A stretch of 64,000 nt of DNA, taken from Schistosoma haematobium. Its lineage: Eukaryota > Platyhelminthes > Trematoda > Strigeidida > Schistosomatidae. The position numbers were made by a program, and so were the translations under genes. Where the stretch lies: the NCBI RefSeq assembly GCF_000699445.3, contig NC_067196.1, positions 27,049,116-27,113,115 of the forward strand, written 5' to 3'. This document shows, in pieces, positions 23,353 through 36,179 of this stretch (position 1 is its first letter; the number at the start of each line of letters is the position of its first letter). Below the pieces are notes generated by a model. That model was not told where the DNA came from. It searched no databases and was given only the letters and a program-made list of their open reading frames with translations.

Positions 23353-26234
23353 AACATTAATTAATTTATTGTCTCTATATCATTCAGCGATCAACACAAC
23401 CCTATAGTGAAATCCACTTGATTTAGTCGGTCACGTCGGTCAGGTTCGCTCTATGAATAAAGATAGAGACATGTGTGATTCGTAAAGTATAAACATTTTA
23501 CAATTGGCTCTTTTATTTTGTATGAACTAATGACATTTCCAACGTCCTACAATCTTTCCAGACATGCACACATTTAATAACAGAACATTTACTTGTGAGA
23601 TGAAACTATTCTGTACAAAGACATTCATTCTATAGTTTTAATTATTAACAAGCTAATTGCCCATACAAGACAGGTTTCTGTATCATCAATTTATATATTC
23701 ATATATAGCCAAAGATTTCAGTTAATAAATAAGATTACAAAGTGTTACTTAAGGTCAGTCATTTTAACAGGGAATTAACTTTTCCAATTTTTTTCTTTCA
23801 AAGTAAAATATACTAAATTTGCTGTATTTTCACCTCATTTTCACTAATTTATACCTTTAGGCAATATAGAAAAAAAGTACAAGTCAACGATATTCATCTT
23901 TGTATTAAATAAAATCTTTTATAATCTACCTAATTTAATGTTAAGACATTTTTATACTTCTTTAACATGATCATTTAAAAAATGTTCCCTTTTAACAAAT
24001 TAACTAGAAAATGTCTTCAAGCATAACACAAACAAAATGAAATTAAATTATGTATTATAATGTATTTTGTTATTTAGTTATAAGAGTTTTATCTGTACAC
24101 TTTTCAATAATTTTAATTTATATTCAATTGGTATATATTTATAGATAGATAGCCAATTATTATTCTGAATGTAATGCCCTAAATAGAGAATTAAACTGGT
24201 TTAATTTGCCAAGATTTTAGCGAAACTGTAATTTAGGTCCAAGAGTGTGAAAACTTAATAAATAGAATGGATTCTATTCTTCATAGACTGGTAACAGCTC
24301 AAAAAAACATCATAGAGTGAATGATTTATCCTTAGTTATGTCCTCTTTTTATTAATGTACACTCTATGTCTTCTAATTTTGGAATGTAGTTACAGTTGTT
24401 AGACAGTGGGTTTGCAATCTAGTGGTTCAAAGTTTTTACTTAAGTCGGTTTTTAATATAGAACACATAATATCACCTTTGATAACTTATTCAGTCTCTAT
24501 ACAACTAACTTGAAAATGACTTAACTTTTTCATTATATTTAAATATCAAGAAAAATAATGCACATGATTGTGTATTTCTTCAGTTATTTCTTATAAAGTT
24601 GACTGAATGTAAATATTGTTCTTCTCATTAACTGACATCATATAAGACACTACTGAAAAGTAGATAGTACAAAGCTTCTACTTCTAAACCAGAACTAATC
24701 AATAACTGAAATTCATATAGAACAAAGGATCGAATATTAAAGTAAACGATAGTTACATTGAGTAGATAAAAAATAACAATCGTTTGAACTTCCTAAGAAT
24801 AAAAACAGTCATGTTTGCTAATCATAACTTTTGATTAATTTCTGAAGCTTTAAATTTGGTTTACTTTAATTATAAACATTCTCATTTAATATCATAAGTA
24901 AAATTGATACCGATGAATACCAATAGGTTATATCGTTCACAAATAATAATCATTTACTCCATGGTATGTATTTTTTTATACGAATGGATTATTCTAATAA
25001 GTGAGATTTATTTTCAGTATAGGAGGTATGGAGATTGATGTTAGACTATCATTAAGAGCCTGAAAGCACTAGTTTTTTTCAAGGGATTTTGTTTGTTTGA
25101 CGTTTGTGCCGATTTTTTTTATATCCATTTTATTTGAAGATTTGTATCAGTAACTAGATTTCATTAGTAACTGCCATTAAGTCACTGGAAAAATATTCAC
25201 ATGATAATTCATCTGTATGGTATTTTAAGTTATGTAATTTAAAACTGATCTACACTTCCTAGGAGGAAAACTAGTAAGGAACCTAAATTTGTTAACCAGC
25301 TGATGTTACAGAAGAAATTCAAGTTTAATACAAACTCCATAAGAAATGTTAAGCAACTTAGATCCAAACGTTTTTTCTTCACATCTTGTGAAGCTCCGAT
25401 GTATATATATCTTTATTTGATGATGTAAACTAAGTTTGCGTTGTAACTAATGCTATCCTTGTCAAAACTATTATAGTTGTATAACTGATGGTTTGAAAAG
25501 ATGCACTTCAAAAGTCAGGAAATAGCTACACCACTCAGTTAAGTGGAAAGTTCATATAGTATACATTCTAATTACTGAAGAACATAAGTGATTTAATATA
25601 AGTACATTCATAAACGATGGAGACAAAAATTAAAATAAAGATAGAAAAAGCTTTGATTTTTAATAGTTTAAACCCGTTCTTCAGTAATGATTTAAAAGGT
25701 CTATAACCAAGTGTCTCATGGATATTAGACAATCTTACACTTTCATAATATGGTACAAATTATGAAGGCTTCAAAGTCTTATGTGTAATTATTAAAATTA
25801 TATTACTATTTCATGATTATCTAAATACAAAATTTATGTAAAATATTTTGTTTAAACAGATGAAATAAACATTATACTTAGATTTCATTATAAGATCTCG
25901 TTAGAAACATACATAAATGTGTGTTAATTTCAAGTTGATGAACTGAATCCTCAGTTTTAAAATGTTAACTTAGTAAGTTAGATAAACGACCATCAGTCAT
26001 AAATCACAAATATTTATGCAATACTAATTTACCTGAATTTTATGATATTTAAAAGTTTATATTTTAAATCAGATAGGATTTTATCAATTAGGAAGTTTTC
26101 AATAAGATACTTGACAGCCATTTTTTTATTTAGTTTATTTGCTACAGAAAATATATTTTGATCAATTTATTTTCTTCCTTTTAAATCATGTCATAGATCT
26201 ATTGAATATCACAGACGAAAGGAAATAAATATTG
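23353..26234. other. AT-rich DNA, no gene seen
   Basis: Almost 2.9 kb without a recognisable repeat or coding stretch. Confidence 0.55.
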
Positions 26235-26490
26235 TTTATTATCAGAAGAGGTTTTTGTGGATATTATAGTAATTTGATAGTTGATTTCATGAGTCAATTA
26301 AAGCTAGGCCATCATGGAAAACGTGAAAGCATTGGACAGCTGTTTCATCCTACTGTGAGAATTCTCAACAGTGCGCATCCATGATCCCGACCGGCTCGTG
26401 AACACTCAACATCTAGATCACTGAGCCGGCATGTCTAACTTCAACCAATCCACGAGATTAAGCCAACGTCCATCATTGTCTTCATTGAAT
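26235..26490 (-). repeat. SINE with internal deletion
   Basis: Minus strand: 3' tail ('cagaagaggtttttgtgg'), body to 'gcgcatccatgatcccgacc', then a jump to 'ccggctcgtgaacactcaac' and the A-box side 'cactgagccggcatg', ending in the 5' module. The B-box part is deleted. Confidence 0.8.
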
Positions 26491-27329
26491 TATTATTCTC
26501 ACAATAGACCTGATTGAACTCTATAAAATTAACCTACATTAATATCAATCAATATTTAATAAATTTGTCAATGTTCATTAATATACTACTTAAATTTACC
26601 ATTATACTATAGTGTTTAACAGTCAAATAGATTAATTTAATATGGAAGTAATTTCAAATATCAATTAGTAACTTATCTTGTAAAAAGAATATACATGAGA
26701 AAATTTTAAAAAATTTCTATCTCTTTTATTCAGATAATATTTTGATAGTTTAGACAAAAATGTACCTTCATTCACTTTTAGGTTCTATTTTGTTTTTTAT
26801 TGTGTTTTTTTATGCAAAAAAGAATGAGGTGACATAGAGATAACTAAAGATGATAGAAAAAAGTTTTTTTAAAAAAGAGAAAAATTGTACAAATCAATTT
26901 GTCAGATGTAACAGACAAAAAGTCGGTTAACAGCTGTAGATGAAAATACATACGGGAAAGTAACACAAAACAAATCCTTATTCTTTCCACATTTCTTCAT
27001 GTATAGACTATACTATTATTAAATAATTCATAAATGTATATTGGTTGTTACGTACGTTCACTATTGAATATATATGTATATGTATAGATATACAAGCAGA
27101 AAGAAATGAATTGTCATTGCTTATAAAATGTATTTTTAAAAAATGCAGAAATATACGAGAAATAATTACTATTTTATAAGTCTATTGATGTTTTTTGAAA
27201 GTACACCAATTTTCTATTAATTTAATTTATAATAATTTCTAAAAGTTTTCTTTATAAGGAAAATTATTGAACTCCATGCTTGACATACTTAGTTTATATT
27301 TTGTTTAGAAAGCATTCTCAAATTATAAG
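26491..27329. other. AT-rich DNA, no gene seen
   Basis: Poly-T and poly-A runs near 26800-26880; nothing else recognised. Confidence 0.55.
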
Positions 27330-27535
27330 GAAACCTCAATAGTTGAGATCATGAGTCAATTAAAGCTAGACCATCATGGAAAACCTGGAAGCATCGGACA
27401 GCCGTTTCGTCCTGTCGTGGGACTCCTCAGAAGTGCGCATCCACGAACTCGCCTGGCGAGATTCGAACAAAGGACCTATCAGTCCCGCACGCCAGCACTG
27501 AGCCGGCATCCAACGGTGTTAATGTTTAACTTCAC
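27330..27535 (-). repeat. SINE copy
   Basis: Minus-strand body and tRNA-like part ('gagattcgaacaaaggacc') with a shortened anticodon-arm side, ending in the 5' module. The plus-strand frame 27351-27566 is only a reading of this repeat. Confidence 0.85.
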
Positions 27536-28084
27536 TGATATCTTTCAATTATATCAGATTGAATAATGTCCGATAGTCATTTTCAATAATACAGTCATTC
27601 ACTATCAGATATGTGTTAGATTAAATCTACAATTGCTTTAATTTAACTCATATTTTATTAAATAAATATTTGAAAGTAATTTACATTTACAAGCTCAATG
27701 AAATGGTTGTTTTCTGAATATGATTTATTTGCATCATGTAAAAATAACTCAACAGTAATATTTAAAATAGTTTTAATAAATGATATGGTTTTATGTTCAA
27801 CATGATGTATTGGTCTTCTGCAATTCAAATAATTGTTACACTAATTAGTGTTGATAAAAAACGAAATTATTTAATCGTTTTGTATATCAGTCAACAAAGG
27901 TATACCTAACTTTAAGAGAAGGTAATCTACTATGTGAAGGAAAAACGAAATACACTTATAAAATAACAGATCTGTATATATTAATATTGCAAACAATAAA
28001 ACATGAGTTAAATACTATCATATCTTTAATGATATTTTTTATCATGATGACAAAACAATAAACTGTGTAGAGACTTTTGAATTT
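27536..28084. other. AT-rich DNA, no gene seen
   Basis: Nothing recognisable. Confidence 0.55.
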
Positions 28085-28480
28085 CAAAGAAATCACGAAC
28101 CGGTTAATTTTAGATCACCATTGAGAACCTGGAAGCTCTGCATAACCATTTTTTTCTAGTAGGCGATTCCTCAGAAGTGTGCATTCATAATTTCGTAGGC
28201 AAGATTCGAACTCGTGAACTCCGATCTCGCGCACGAACGCTTAACCTCTAGATCACTGAGCCGATATCTAACGGTGTTAATATCTAACTTTATTCAATTC
28301 ACGATGTCGAGTGACTATCTTCCACTGTCTTCAGTAGATAAATGTCTCACATCCGACACAATTGATCTCTACTGGTTACCGAATTCAATGGAAGATGGTC
28401 TCGCAACATTATGAATTGATTGAAGTTAGACATGAACATTGTTTGACGTCAGTTCAGCCGTTTGAAATTTGAGCATTCAA
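28085..28480. repeat. SINE with long 5' module plus inverted partial copy
   Basis: 28085-28400 is a minus-strand copy with body, tRNA-like part (B-box-like 'gattcgaactc') and a long 5' module that extends to 'ggtctcgcaac'. 28415-28480 repeats the start of the SINE on the plus strand ('gttcagccgtttgaaatttg'). Confidence 0.75.
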
Positions 28481-28870
28481 GTTCACTTCACTTAACAATT
28501 ATAATTTTTTTTTTAAAATGATAATTTTTAATTACAAGTTAATAACAATTTAGAATAGAAAAAATCATAACACTAATTTACAATAATCTTGATTTTCTTT
28601 TTCACCTAAAATTAAACCATTTTATATATTCACACTAATCAGTTCCAACTTTATTGATTCAATTGATTATTTTTGTTCTTGTTGTTGTTGGTTTATTGGA
28701 TTAGTTTATGATTATCTTCCGAATTTTATTTTCTTGTATTTCTAAATGTTTCATTTATTTATCCCTTGTGTATAGTAATTTGTATGTAAAAAAATTTCTT
28801 TCTTTCTTTCAAACTACGGTCAGTTAAATCCGGTCATTTTCTAAGAAAAAATATATCAGTTTAGGGGCTG
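28481..28870. other. AT-rich DNA, no gene seen
   Basis: Nothing recognisable. Confidence 0.55.
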
Positions 28871-29043
28871 TGAAGATCAGGTATTCCATGGTGGCCTAGA
28901 TTCAATTGACTCATGATTTCAATCAAGAACTTAACAATCTCCACCTGGGCAATGCTGAGGGGTCCCACACTAGGACGAAACGGCCGTTTAGTGCTTCCAG
29001 GTTTCCAACGGTGGTCTAGCTTCAATTGACTCATGACTTTAAT

Positions 29044-29045
<2 letters not shown>
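28871..29045 (+). repeat. Two tandem SINE 3' tails
   Basis: 28873-28942 carries the last 70 bp of the SINE. 28944-29045 carries a longer tail starting at 'ctgggcaatgctgagggg'. The second copy runs directly into a TA array. Confidence 0.85.

Positions 29046-29081
<36 letters not shown>
29046..29081. repeat. (AT)n microsatellite
   Basis: About 18 uninterrupted AT units directly after a SINE tail. Confidence 0.95.
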
Positions 29082-29084
<3 letters not shown>

Positions 29085-30070
29085 TGTAGTAAACATATCA
29101 AATATCCATAGTGACAAAATGAGTTTTGCATAATATTATGATGGAAAAAATGAAGTAAAAAATTCAAATTATGTCAAAGAAATCAATTGAAAGAATTATT
29201 TTACCGGATTCCATATTCAGATTATTATTTAGTTATAAACATACACATAGATACATATACATACACACCCACCCACACATTGAATGTCCATTTTACCATT
29301 CCCTTAAGAGATTGAATAATAATTTCACTAAATAAATAACTTAATGAAATACAATTATAAAAATTAGTTTATAATTTAAAAAGTTAATCGAAGATAATAC
29401 ATTTTATTATATTATATTATATTAGTTGATCTTCTGTCTTGTTTTTATTTCTTAAATTCGACATTCCCTTATTATAAACTTACAATTTCTTACTTTCAAA
29501 CAGTCTTGAGTGATTAACTGAAATGTCCGATTTATAATTTTGTTTATAAATGTTTCAATATTCAATGGTTTTCATTCAAAGTTCACTTTCATAGTTAAAA
29601 GTGTATAAAATCTATTTCTCAAAGGAATAATACATTTTTTTATGATGTAGTTCTAGGACAATTTTTCAATGTGAACTCACTGAAGTCTTACTTAACTTTT
29701 AGTTTTTATTGCTTATTTATGATTATCTATGCTTAAATTTAATAGATTATGATTTAATTTTATGATGAAATATAAGCAGTATATAAGAAGGATGTTGAAT
29801 CTAAAAGATTATGATTTGCGGTTTTTTATTGTTTAAATCAATAACAATATAAATATTGTCTAATTTCTTCTAGATGTGGTTAGATAAAGAAATGAATATG
29901 TAACTCATAGGTTTACTTTAAATTGTAATATGAAAGAAGTAGCATAATTCCTTTGTTTTTGTTTCACTTATTACAAATATTGTAACTGATACGATATCAG
30001 CAACAGTTAAAAGTACAAAGATATTTAAAGTTAGTCATTACATTCAATTAAATGTCATGAGATTGAATTC
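29082..30070. other. AT-rich DNA with a (TTATA)n run
   Basis: A pentanucleotide run 'ttatattatattatatta' lies near 29405-29425. A CACCC stretch lies near 29268. No gene seen. Confidence 0.55.
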
Positions 30071-30111
30071 TTGAATGTATTAAACTTTACATGTGTTGGA
30101 ATGTATTTTAT

Positions 30112-30260
30112 AAACGTGTTGAAAGAGACCGTTGACGATAACCATTCAGATGAACTGAAAGGTGTATGTAGAGAAGGCCAGATAGGAGAGCTTATCGTAC
30201 AAGAATATGAAAAACGTCTACCACTTAGTAGAGTAAATCAAATCCTTGAAACAAATCTTG
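30112..30260 (+). other. Coding-like island, possible exon
   Basis: This stretch is clearly less AT-rich than its surroundings. In one frame it gives 'DNHSDELKGVCREGQIGELI' and then 'QEYEKRLPLSRVNQIL'. The run L-P-L-S-R-V is reminiscent of the start of histone-fold subunits of the POLE4/CHRAC1 kind, but the rest of that fold is not visible nearby. An AG lies just before 'accgttgacg' and a GTAAAT follows 'cacttagtaga', so an exon of about 120 bp is possible. It may also be chance or a relic. I do not assign a function. Confidence 0.22.
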
Positions 30261-30340
30261 GTCGTTTCAAATTTTTATCGTTTCATATTTTAGGTGGTTA
30301 TTTTTTCCATTCAGATTGGTCATTAACATATTCTTGGATG

Positions 30341-30364
30341 TGACACGTGTAAACACACGTGTCA
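30341..30364. repeat. Perfect 10-bp inverted repeat with two CACGTG cores
   Basis: TGACACGTGT, a 4-base loop AAAC, then ACACGTGTCA. Each arm holds the E-box palindrome CACGTG. Confidence 0.8.
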
Positions 30365-30815
30365 TCAAATTTGTATTGAAAATCAAACAACATCAATCAC
30401 ATGAATCAAAAACAACCATGTCCATCATTAAACATTTTACAACATCAGATTTATCAATGTTTGAAATCGTGATGAAACTAATTAGGTATTATGGTATCCA
30501 GCTGGTCTACGATAGGTGCAAGTTTAGGAAATACCGAATTATTATGATAAGATGGTTCTACTTTTGACTCTATAATAGAAGCTGGCATAGAACACTTCAA
30601 CAATTAGCTGTTAACACATGAGAAAGATGGTTTGTATAAAAAAATTTGCAAATCGAAATAATTCAATTCAATACATGAAGTTGAATTAGGAAGAAAACAT
30701 TTACAGAAGTAGAGTATAACGGAAGAACCCTAAAGAACAATTAAACGAAAATGGAAAAAAGTCATTTTCTTTCGTAGATATTATTTGGTAGGGCTGTACA
30801 ATCATAGTTACAGTT

Positions 30816-30817
<2 letters not shown>

Positions 30818-30865
<48 letters not shown>
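30818..30865. repeat. (AT)n microsatellite
   Basis: About 24 AT units without interruption. A minus-strand frame of alternating Tyr and Ile over it is an artefact of the repeat. Confidence 0.95.
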
Positions 30866-30867
<2 letters not shown>

Positions 30868-31350
30868 GATTAACATCTTTTATTGTGTATTGTTTCGTCA
30901 TATGTCCTTTCATATTTTTATCCTCCTTATAATCGTCTGATTGAAAGTCTTTAAAATCTCATTCTTGTATATCATTTTATTGTTATTACCCTTTGATTAT
31001 TGAGAAAATTTAATTCGTAATTAACTTTTATTACCTCTGTTTATGACTCAATAACTTTTAGTTTCTATACATATACACAAATGAATAGTAAATAGGGTTA
31101 TACACCATTTGTAAATGATATCATCGAAAAGAAAACTTACTCTCTGATACATCATTTTACTTACAAAACTGAGTAATCCCGTAATCACTTAAACATAGTA
31201 AGAATTTAAAAATGAGGAAAACGTTATTTTCGTAATCATTTCAAGCTGTTTACCTATCGTTAGAAAACAATCTAGATACATAAGTAAGTTTTTTGTAACG
31301 ACTCTTAAAAAGCAATTCCATCTTTCAAAAAGTAAATAACAACAAAGTTC
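30866..31350. other. AT-rich DNA, no gene seen
   Basis: Nothing recognisable. Confidence 0.55.
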
Positions 31351-31512
31351 ACAAGACCGAAAGCCCTGCGGTCGAATCCCGTGAGTGTGATCGTGGATTC
31401 GCACTGTCGAGATGCCCCACAATAGAACGAACGGCAGTCAAGTACTTTCAGGTTTTCAATGGTGGTTTAAAATCGGTCAGTTCATGATATCAATCAAAAA
31501 AGGCTGTGGAGT
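31351..31512 (+). repeat. SINE, 5'-truncated, diverged
   Basis: Starts at a B-box-like 'cggtcgaatcccgtgag' and runs through a diverged body ('caggttttcaatggtgg') to the tail. Confidence 0.75.
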
Positions 31513-32947
31513 TTGGAAAGCACTATTTCAATAAGTTTTCACCAGTATTATATATTCTTGTTTCCTCAGTGCAGAAATCTATTTTTGTTACAAAATCATC
31601 TTCACAGTTTTGCATGCTGTTTACTGCTAAACTAGCTAGGTGAATAAACATTTTAAAACAGTGTTACAATACATTTCAGTTGGTTTAACAATCAGATCAA
31701 TATTATCTAGTATGTTTTAGTCTTAGCTTAAAAATGAAAACAAAATCTGGTATTCGTATTCTCCCAAAATTATGTCAGAATGAAGTAGACGTAAAAACCT
31801 AAAAGAATGATATATTTTTAATCCTTTTAATCCTTGTTACGTTAAACTCTAGCAAAGCTACTTACTCTTTTAAACATGAAACAAATATTTGGGTCTTTGC
31901 TATCAACTTGTGGATTATCATCCATCATAACACAGTGAATTTCACAGTAAAACTATTTTCTGTTCTCCATGATTTACATTTATAAATTCATTTATAATGT
32001 TTCCATAGCAGAGTTTTTTTGTAAAATGAACAAACTATCCTAAGCTTTTATTAACTTACAAAATGCTCATGAATAAATAATCATATCGCAAACGAATGTT
32101 AATATTTCGAAATAGCAAGTGGAAATTTATAGTATTTTAGTTTATACGAAAGACAAATAGAACATACCTACAAAAAATGGATCATATAGTTTATTCACTT
32201 CCTGACCCATGATGAGAATTTGAGTGTAAACTGTTAATAATATTATGTTGATAACATAGACCAATATGCATGAAATAATACGAAATGTTTGCTACAACTT
32301 ATTAGATCTATATCTTTTATTTGGATAAGCTAGTAGCAGTTGTATCGCTATAAATGCTCTGATAGGCAGAAGGATTCGATTTTAGTATGTAAAGTTGCGG
32401 AGAGTTTTAGATTTACACCACGAATTAACTTTAGTTAAACAACTGTTGAAAAGTTAGAAAACAATAGGCGATCGTCTTGTCTTCAAATAGGACTGCTCAA
32501 TAGCATCCATTCAATACTTCACCTAGGATAGTACCATGAATTTCCAAGGGTCCATATGTTTATAGGTCTGATTGATTATTATCTAATCGATGTCCAAATA
32601 TCACTATGTTTTATGTAGAATGACCAATAAAATATCAGAATAATGTTTCTAAACAACGTTTGCTCTGTAACATTTTAAATATTCTTTATAGCACATTTCA
32701 TTTTGCAGGTATTTAGGGGAATATTCTTAACCATCTCATGATTATATGATAAAAAGACGTTTTATGCCAGACAGTAATTAGCGATTACTTGTAACTATAA
32801 TACTGAAAAGACAAACATTACGACAGAACTAATTTAAATTTATTACCATTAAAGTTATTACTTACTTATTACTGAAGTATGAAATAGTTGCTCAATCTGG
32901 TATATGCTGGAAACACATATGATGGTAGATTATATTTTCCAAGCACT
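31513..32947. other. AT-rich DNA, no gene seen
   Basis: Nothing recognisable. Confidence 0.55.
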
Positions 32948-32954
32948 TAGATAC

Positions 32955-33336
32955 AAGTATAAGTATTTATAAATAGTTGTCTACGCAAGATACTCAACAT
33001 CCATTGGCCGGATACCATCAGCAACGGCCTTCTGTGAGAAAGAACAAACCAGCTTCCAGATGAAGAGGAAATTAGGAAAAGACAATGGAAATGGATAGGA
33101 CATATATTACGCAAATCATCAAACTACATCATGAGGCAAGCCCTAACTTGGAATCCTGAAGGGGAGCGGAAAAGATTAAGGCCAAAGAACACATTACGTC
33201 AGGAAATAGAAGCAGATGTGAAAAGGATGAATAACAACTGGAAGGGGCTGGAAAGGATTGCCCAGGACAGGGTTGGATGGAGAGTGCTGGTGAGCAGCCT
33301 ATGCTCCTTCACGAGGAAGTAACAGGCGTAAGTAAG
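32955..33336 (+). mobile_element. RTE-like LINE (second family), short 5'-truncated copy
   Basis: Aligns with 16373-16750. It encodes a decayed C-terminus: 'IHWPDTISNGLL' with a TGA in place of the next codon, '[20 protein letters not shown]', '[12 protein letters not shown]' and '[18 protein letters not shown]'. An early TAA also breaks the frame. It ends in a (TAAG)n tail. Flanks carry TAGATAC at 32948-32954 and 33337-33343, a likely 7-bp target duplication. Frame breaks show it is older than the 16-kb copy. Confidence 0.85.
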
Positions 33337-33343
33337 TAGATAC

Positions 33344-33980
33344 GCACGATTAATAAAGCATATTATTACAATTAAGACAGTTAGTGTAAACAAAAGATCT
33401 TAGAACATATCTTCTTCCGAAGAGAATTTTTATCATGGTGTGACATAGTCTTGGGAAACTACTCAAAACTAAACAAGACTGTGAGGTAAGTTGTACTAGT
33501 AAGGGAGTTATTAATCATGGTCATTTAAAACCCTGATATAAAATAAGCAAGAAACGTTTTTGCTTCATAGTAAAAAAATTCAATACTTCACATCTTTAGC
33601 TTAAATCTATTTGTGATACAGTATAACTCTTCTTTATATATGTCTTTGTATAATCAATAAAAGATAGTAATGAATATTAGACTGGGAAAATTTGATATAA
33701 TTAGATATTTCATTTAAACTTGTAACTTATTAATGATCATAAACTAAGTTATTTCTTGTAGGTGTTTTACTAAATATCTCATACAAGCGTCTGATAGAAT
33801 GAATTAATATTCGTGATTTTGTTTTAAATCAAAAGTAATAATACCATTGATGTTAACAATTTATTATTGGTTTTAAATGAAATGAACTTCTGGAATTGCT
33901 TCTTAAAGTTATTCACTAGTAAGTGCGTATTTATTTTTAGTATTTGGGATTTTTAAGATTTTTTGTATATCGCTAAGAAT
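33344..33980. other. AT-rich DNA, no gene seen
   Basis: Nothing recognisable. Confidence 0.55.
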
Positions 33981-34112
33981 GAAACTGAAGTTCGTAGGTT
34001 CGATCCCAGTCGAGGTCGTGGATACCCATTGACAAGGAATTCGTACTAAGACAAAACATATGTCCATTGACTGCTTTTTTAATGGTCTTCTAAATTATGT
34101 CAGTCAACGATG
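33981..34112 (+). repeat. Strongly diverged SINE copy
   Basis: A B-box-like 'aggttcgatcccagtcgagg' is followed by a body with many changes; order and spacing match the other copies. Confidence 0.6.
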
Positions 34113-35879
34113 TACACTATGAAAATTCACTTACCTCAATAAATTCCCTACGCAAATATTTAACCACGGATAATTTCGAAACAGTCTGTAATTATCATCA
34201 ACTAGTAAACATAAAATAAACGTACCTGTTTTAACTCAACAAGGGTCCTTAAATTAAAAATAAACCGTTTGTAGGATTTTCATAACTTTAAATGCAGATG
34301 TCATTATATTTCAGACAGGATCCGTTTAACCATAAATTAATTAAAATGCTCCAAATAAATAAATACGTTATTTTAGGTAAAGTTAAATCCATATGTAAAA
34401 TGTGTTCATACATATCATCCATAAATTTGGTTTATGAACAAATGGGTTAGAATTCGGACGGTAATTTTAGTATTATTTATGGTCGAAAGTATAATCAGAA
34501 TGTGTCTTATGTAAGAAACACACAATCTAAGTTTCATAATTTTCAAGCAAATAACTGTAGTTTAGTGACGCAAAACATGAAAATTGATTAACAAGATGTA
34601 ACTTAGTCTATATTATTAGGTTAATACCAAAGGAGCTGGACATACATAACATTATTTACGATGTAGTTTTTAATCGTATTTATATCTCGATTCTACATGG
34701 AACTGAACGTTGAGTAGACGGTGCATTGATATCCCTTCAAACTGTGACACCACTTGAGGAAGGGTGGAATTTGAATAATAGTATCGTTTTCCTGACGTTC
34801 GCGTTAACGGAACCTGACAGTTTGATGAGACCTTATCTAACTAATGGTTAAATAGTGACCAATATCACATTTGTTTACTCTTTAATGTCTATTGTTTCTT
34901 GGAGATTATCTCCTACCATCTAGAACCAAGACAAAATCTAGGGTGATTGCTTCCTGTTACGTTCATTGAATTGTCTAGTATCAAACGGGAAATAAATTAT
35001 CCAGTATAGAAATGATAAATGAAGACCGTTTGTGACAGAATGTTCCTAGTTGAGATGAAATCAGACACATTATACAAATTTTCAAAAGGAGAGAACTACT
35101 ATAAACGGGAACATAATCCAACAATAGTAATTTGATCTAGAAAATGAAATGCTAACATACTTGTCGACTGTTTTGTGAAATCGGACACTAAACAAACTCA
35201 AAAGTTGAAAAAAACCCGTGAGCGAATAACGGCGAATCCGATCGGAAAGTCTTTTCGTTCTACTACATCAAGCGTACATGAAAGGAAAGATGTTTTCTAT
35301 TCGGTTACATAGCATAAGCTTGATAGGATAAGAGCGAGTCATCCTAAATATCTGGCAGTACAAATAAAAATATTCTACCATGTGAATGTGTGCTACCGAT
35401 TATTCAAATATAGAATATGGAATGCATAGCTGGTTACACTGCTAAATTTTTCGGGAAATACTAACAATAACATTGCTAAAAGTAGCCAAAGTTAGTAAAT
35501 ATTTGTAGCTCAAGAGAAAGTTTATAGATATGTTGTGTTATCAAAGGTATATGTTTTTATAACATTAGACAATATTTTGAGAAGTTTTTTAACTGCACAC
35601 TTCTATTTTTGAAGATTCACATTGAGCATGTGTTGGTAATCATAAAGTTTATAGATAAGATCAGATTTAAATTAAAGAACGTAATTTTTTAATGGTTCTA
35701 CAGTGAAATTTTCTATCTGCACCAAATAATTACCGAAATTTACTTGTGTGGTCACTTCTATCAATTTGTAGTCTTAAATAGAAAGTGAAAGTGGTTGACA
35801 CACTATCAGTATCTTCTCATTCTATCGAAAATATGATGAAAATACAACACAGTTAAAGTAAATCACTTGACTTAACCAC
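34113..35879. other. AT-rich DNA with two GC-richer patches of unknown nature
   Basis: Patches at about 34700-34830 ('cacttgaggaagggtgg') and 35215-35350 stand out in composition. They may be eroded retroelement pieces, but I could not match them to another copy. Confidence 0.35.
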
Positions 35880-36179
35880 TGTTATGTCCTTGATCTGCCA
35901 ATAGTCTGAAGTCAGATATGCAAGGGGAATTCATCTCGTGATTAATTAACGGCCTTGGTGAGCTAGACTGTTTAACATAGATGGAATATGTGAGCTTGAA
36001 TAAAGGCTAGTCAGCCTTGAGGGTAGTGCATTATCCTATTCAATGACTAATGATGTGCCACACGGATACTAATTGGTTGATATGGGGAGAGAAGAGAATT
36101 AAAGCAGAAATCCTCTTTATCGCATTATTACGATTTCTATGGGTTCACGATTAAATATATGAATAACAGGACCACAACA
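35880..36179. repeat. Solo LTR-like element (family F)
   Basis: A 300-bp unit starts TGTTATGTCC and ends GGACCACAACA, imperfect inverted termini of the TG...CA type. It is GC-richer than its flanks. AACC occurs near both ends but is offset, so a target duplication is not certain. Confidence 0.4.

Noticed and set aside
30701..30913. Minus-strand frame with a run of Tyr-Ile repeats
   Set aside because: It is only a translation of the (AT)n microsatellite.
34640..34830. Further copy of LTR family B (shared 'cacttgaggaaggg')
   Set aside because: Only this short stretch matches; the surrounding sequence does not align.
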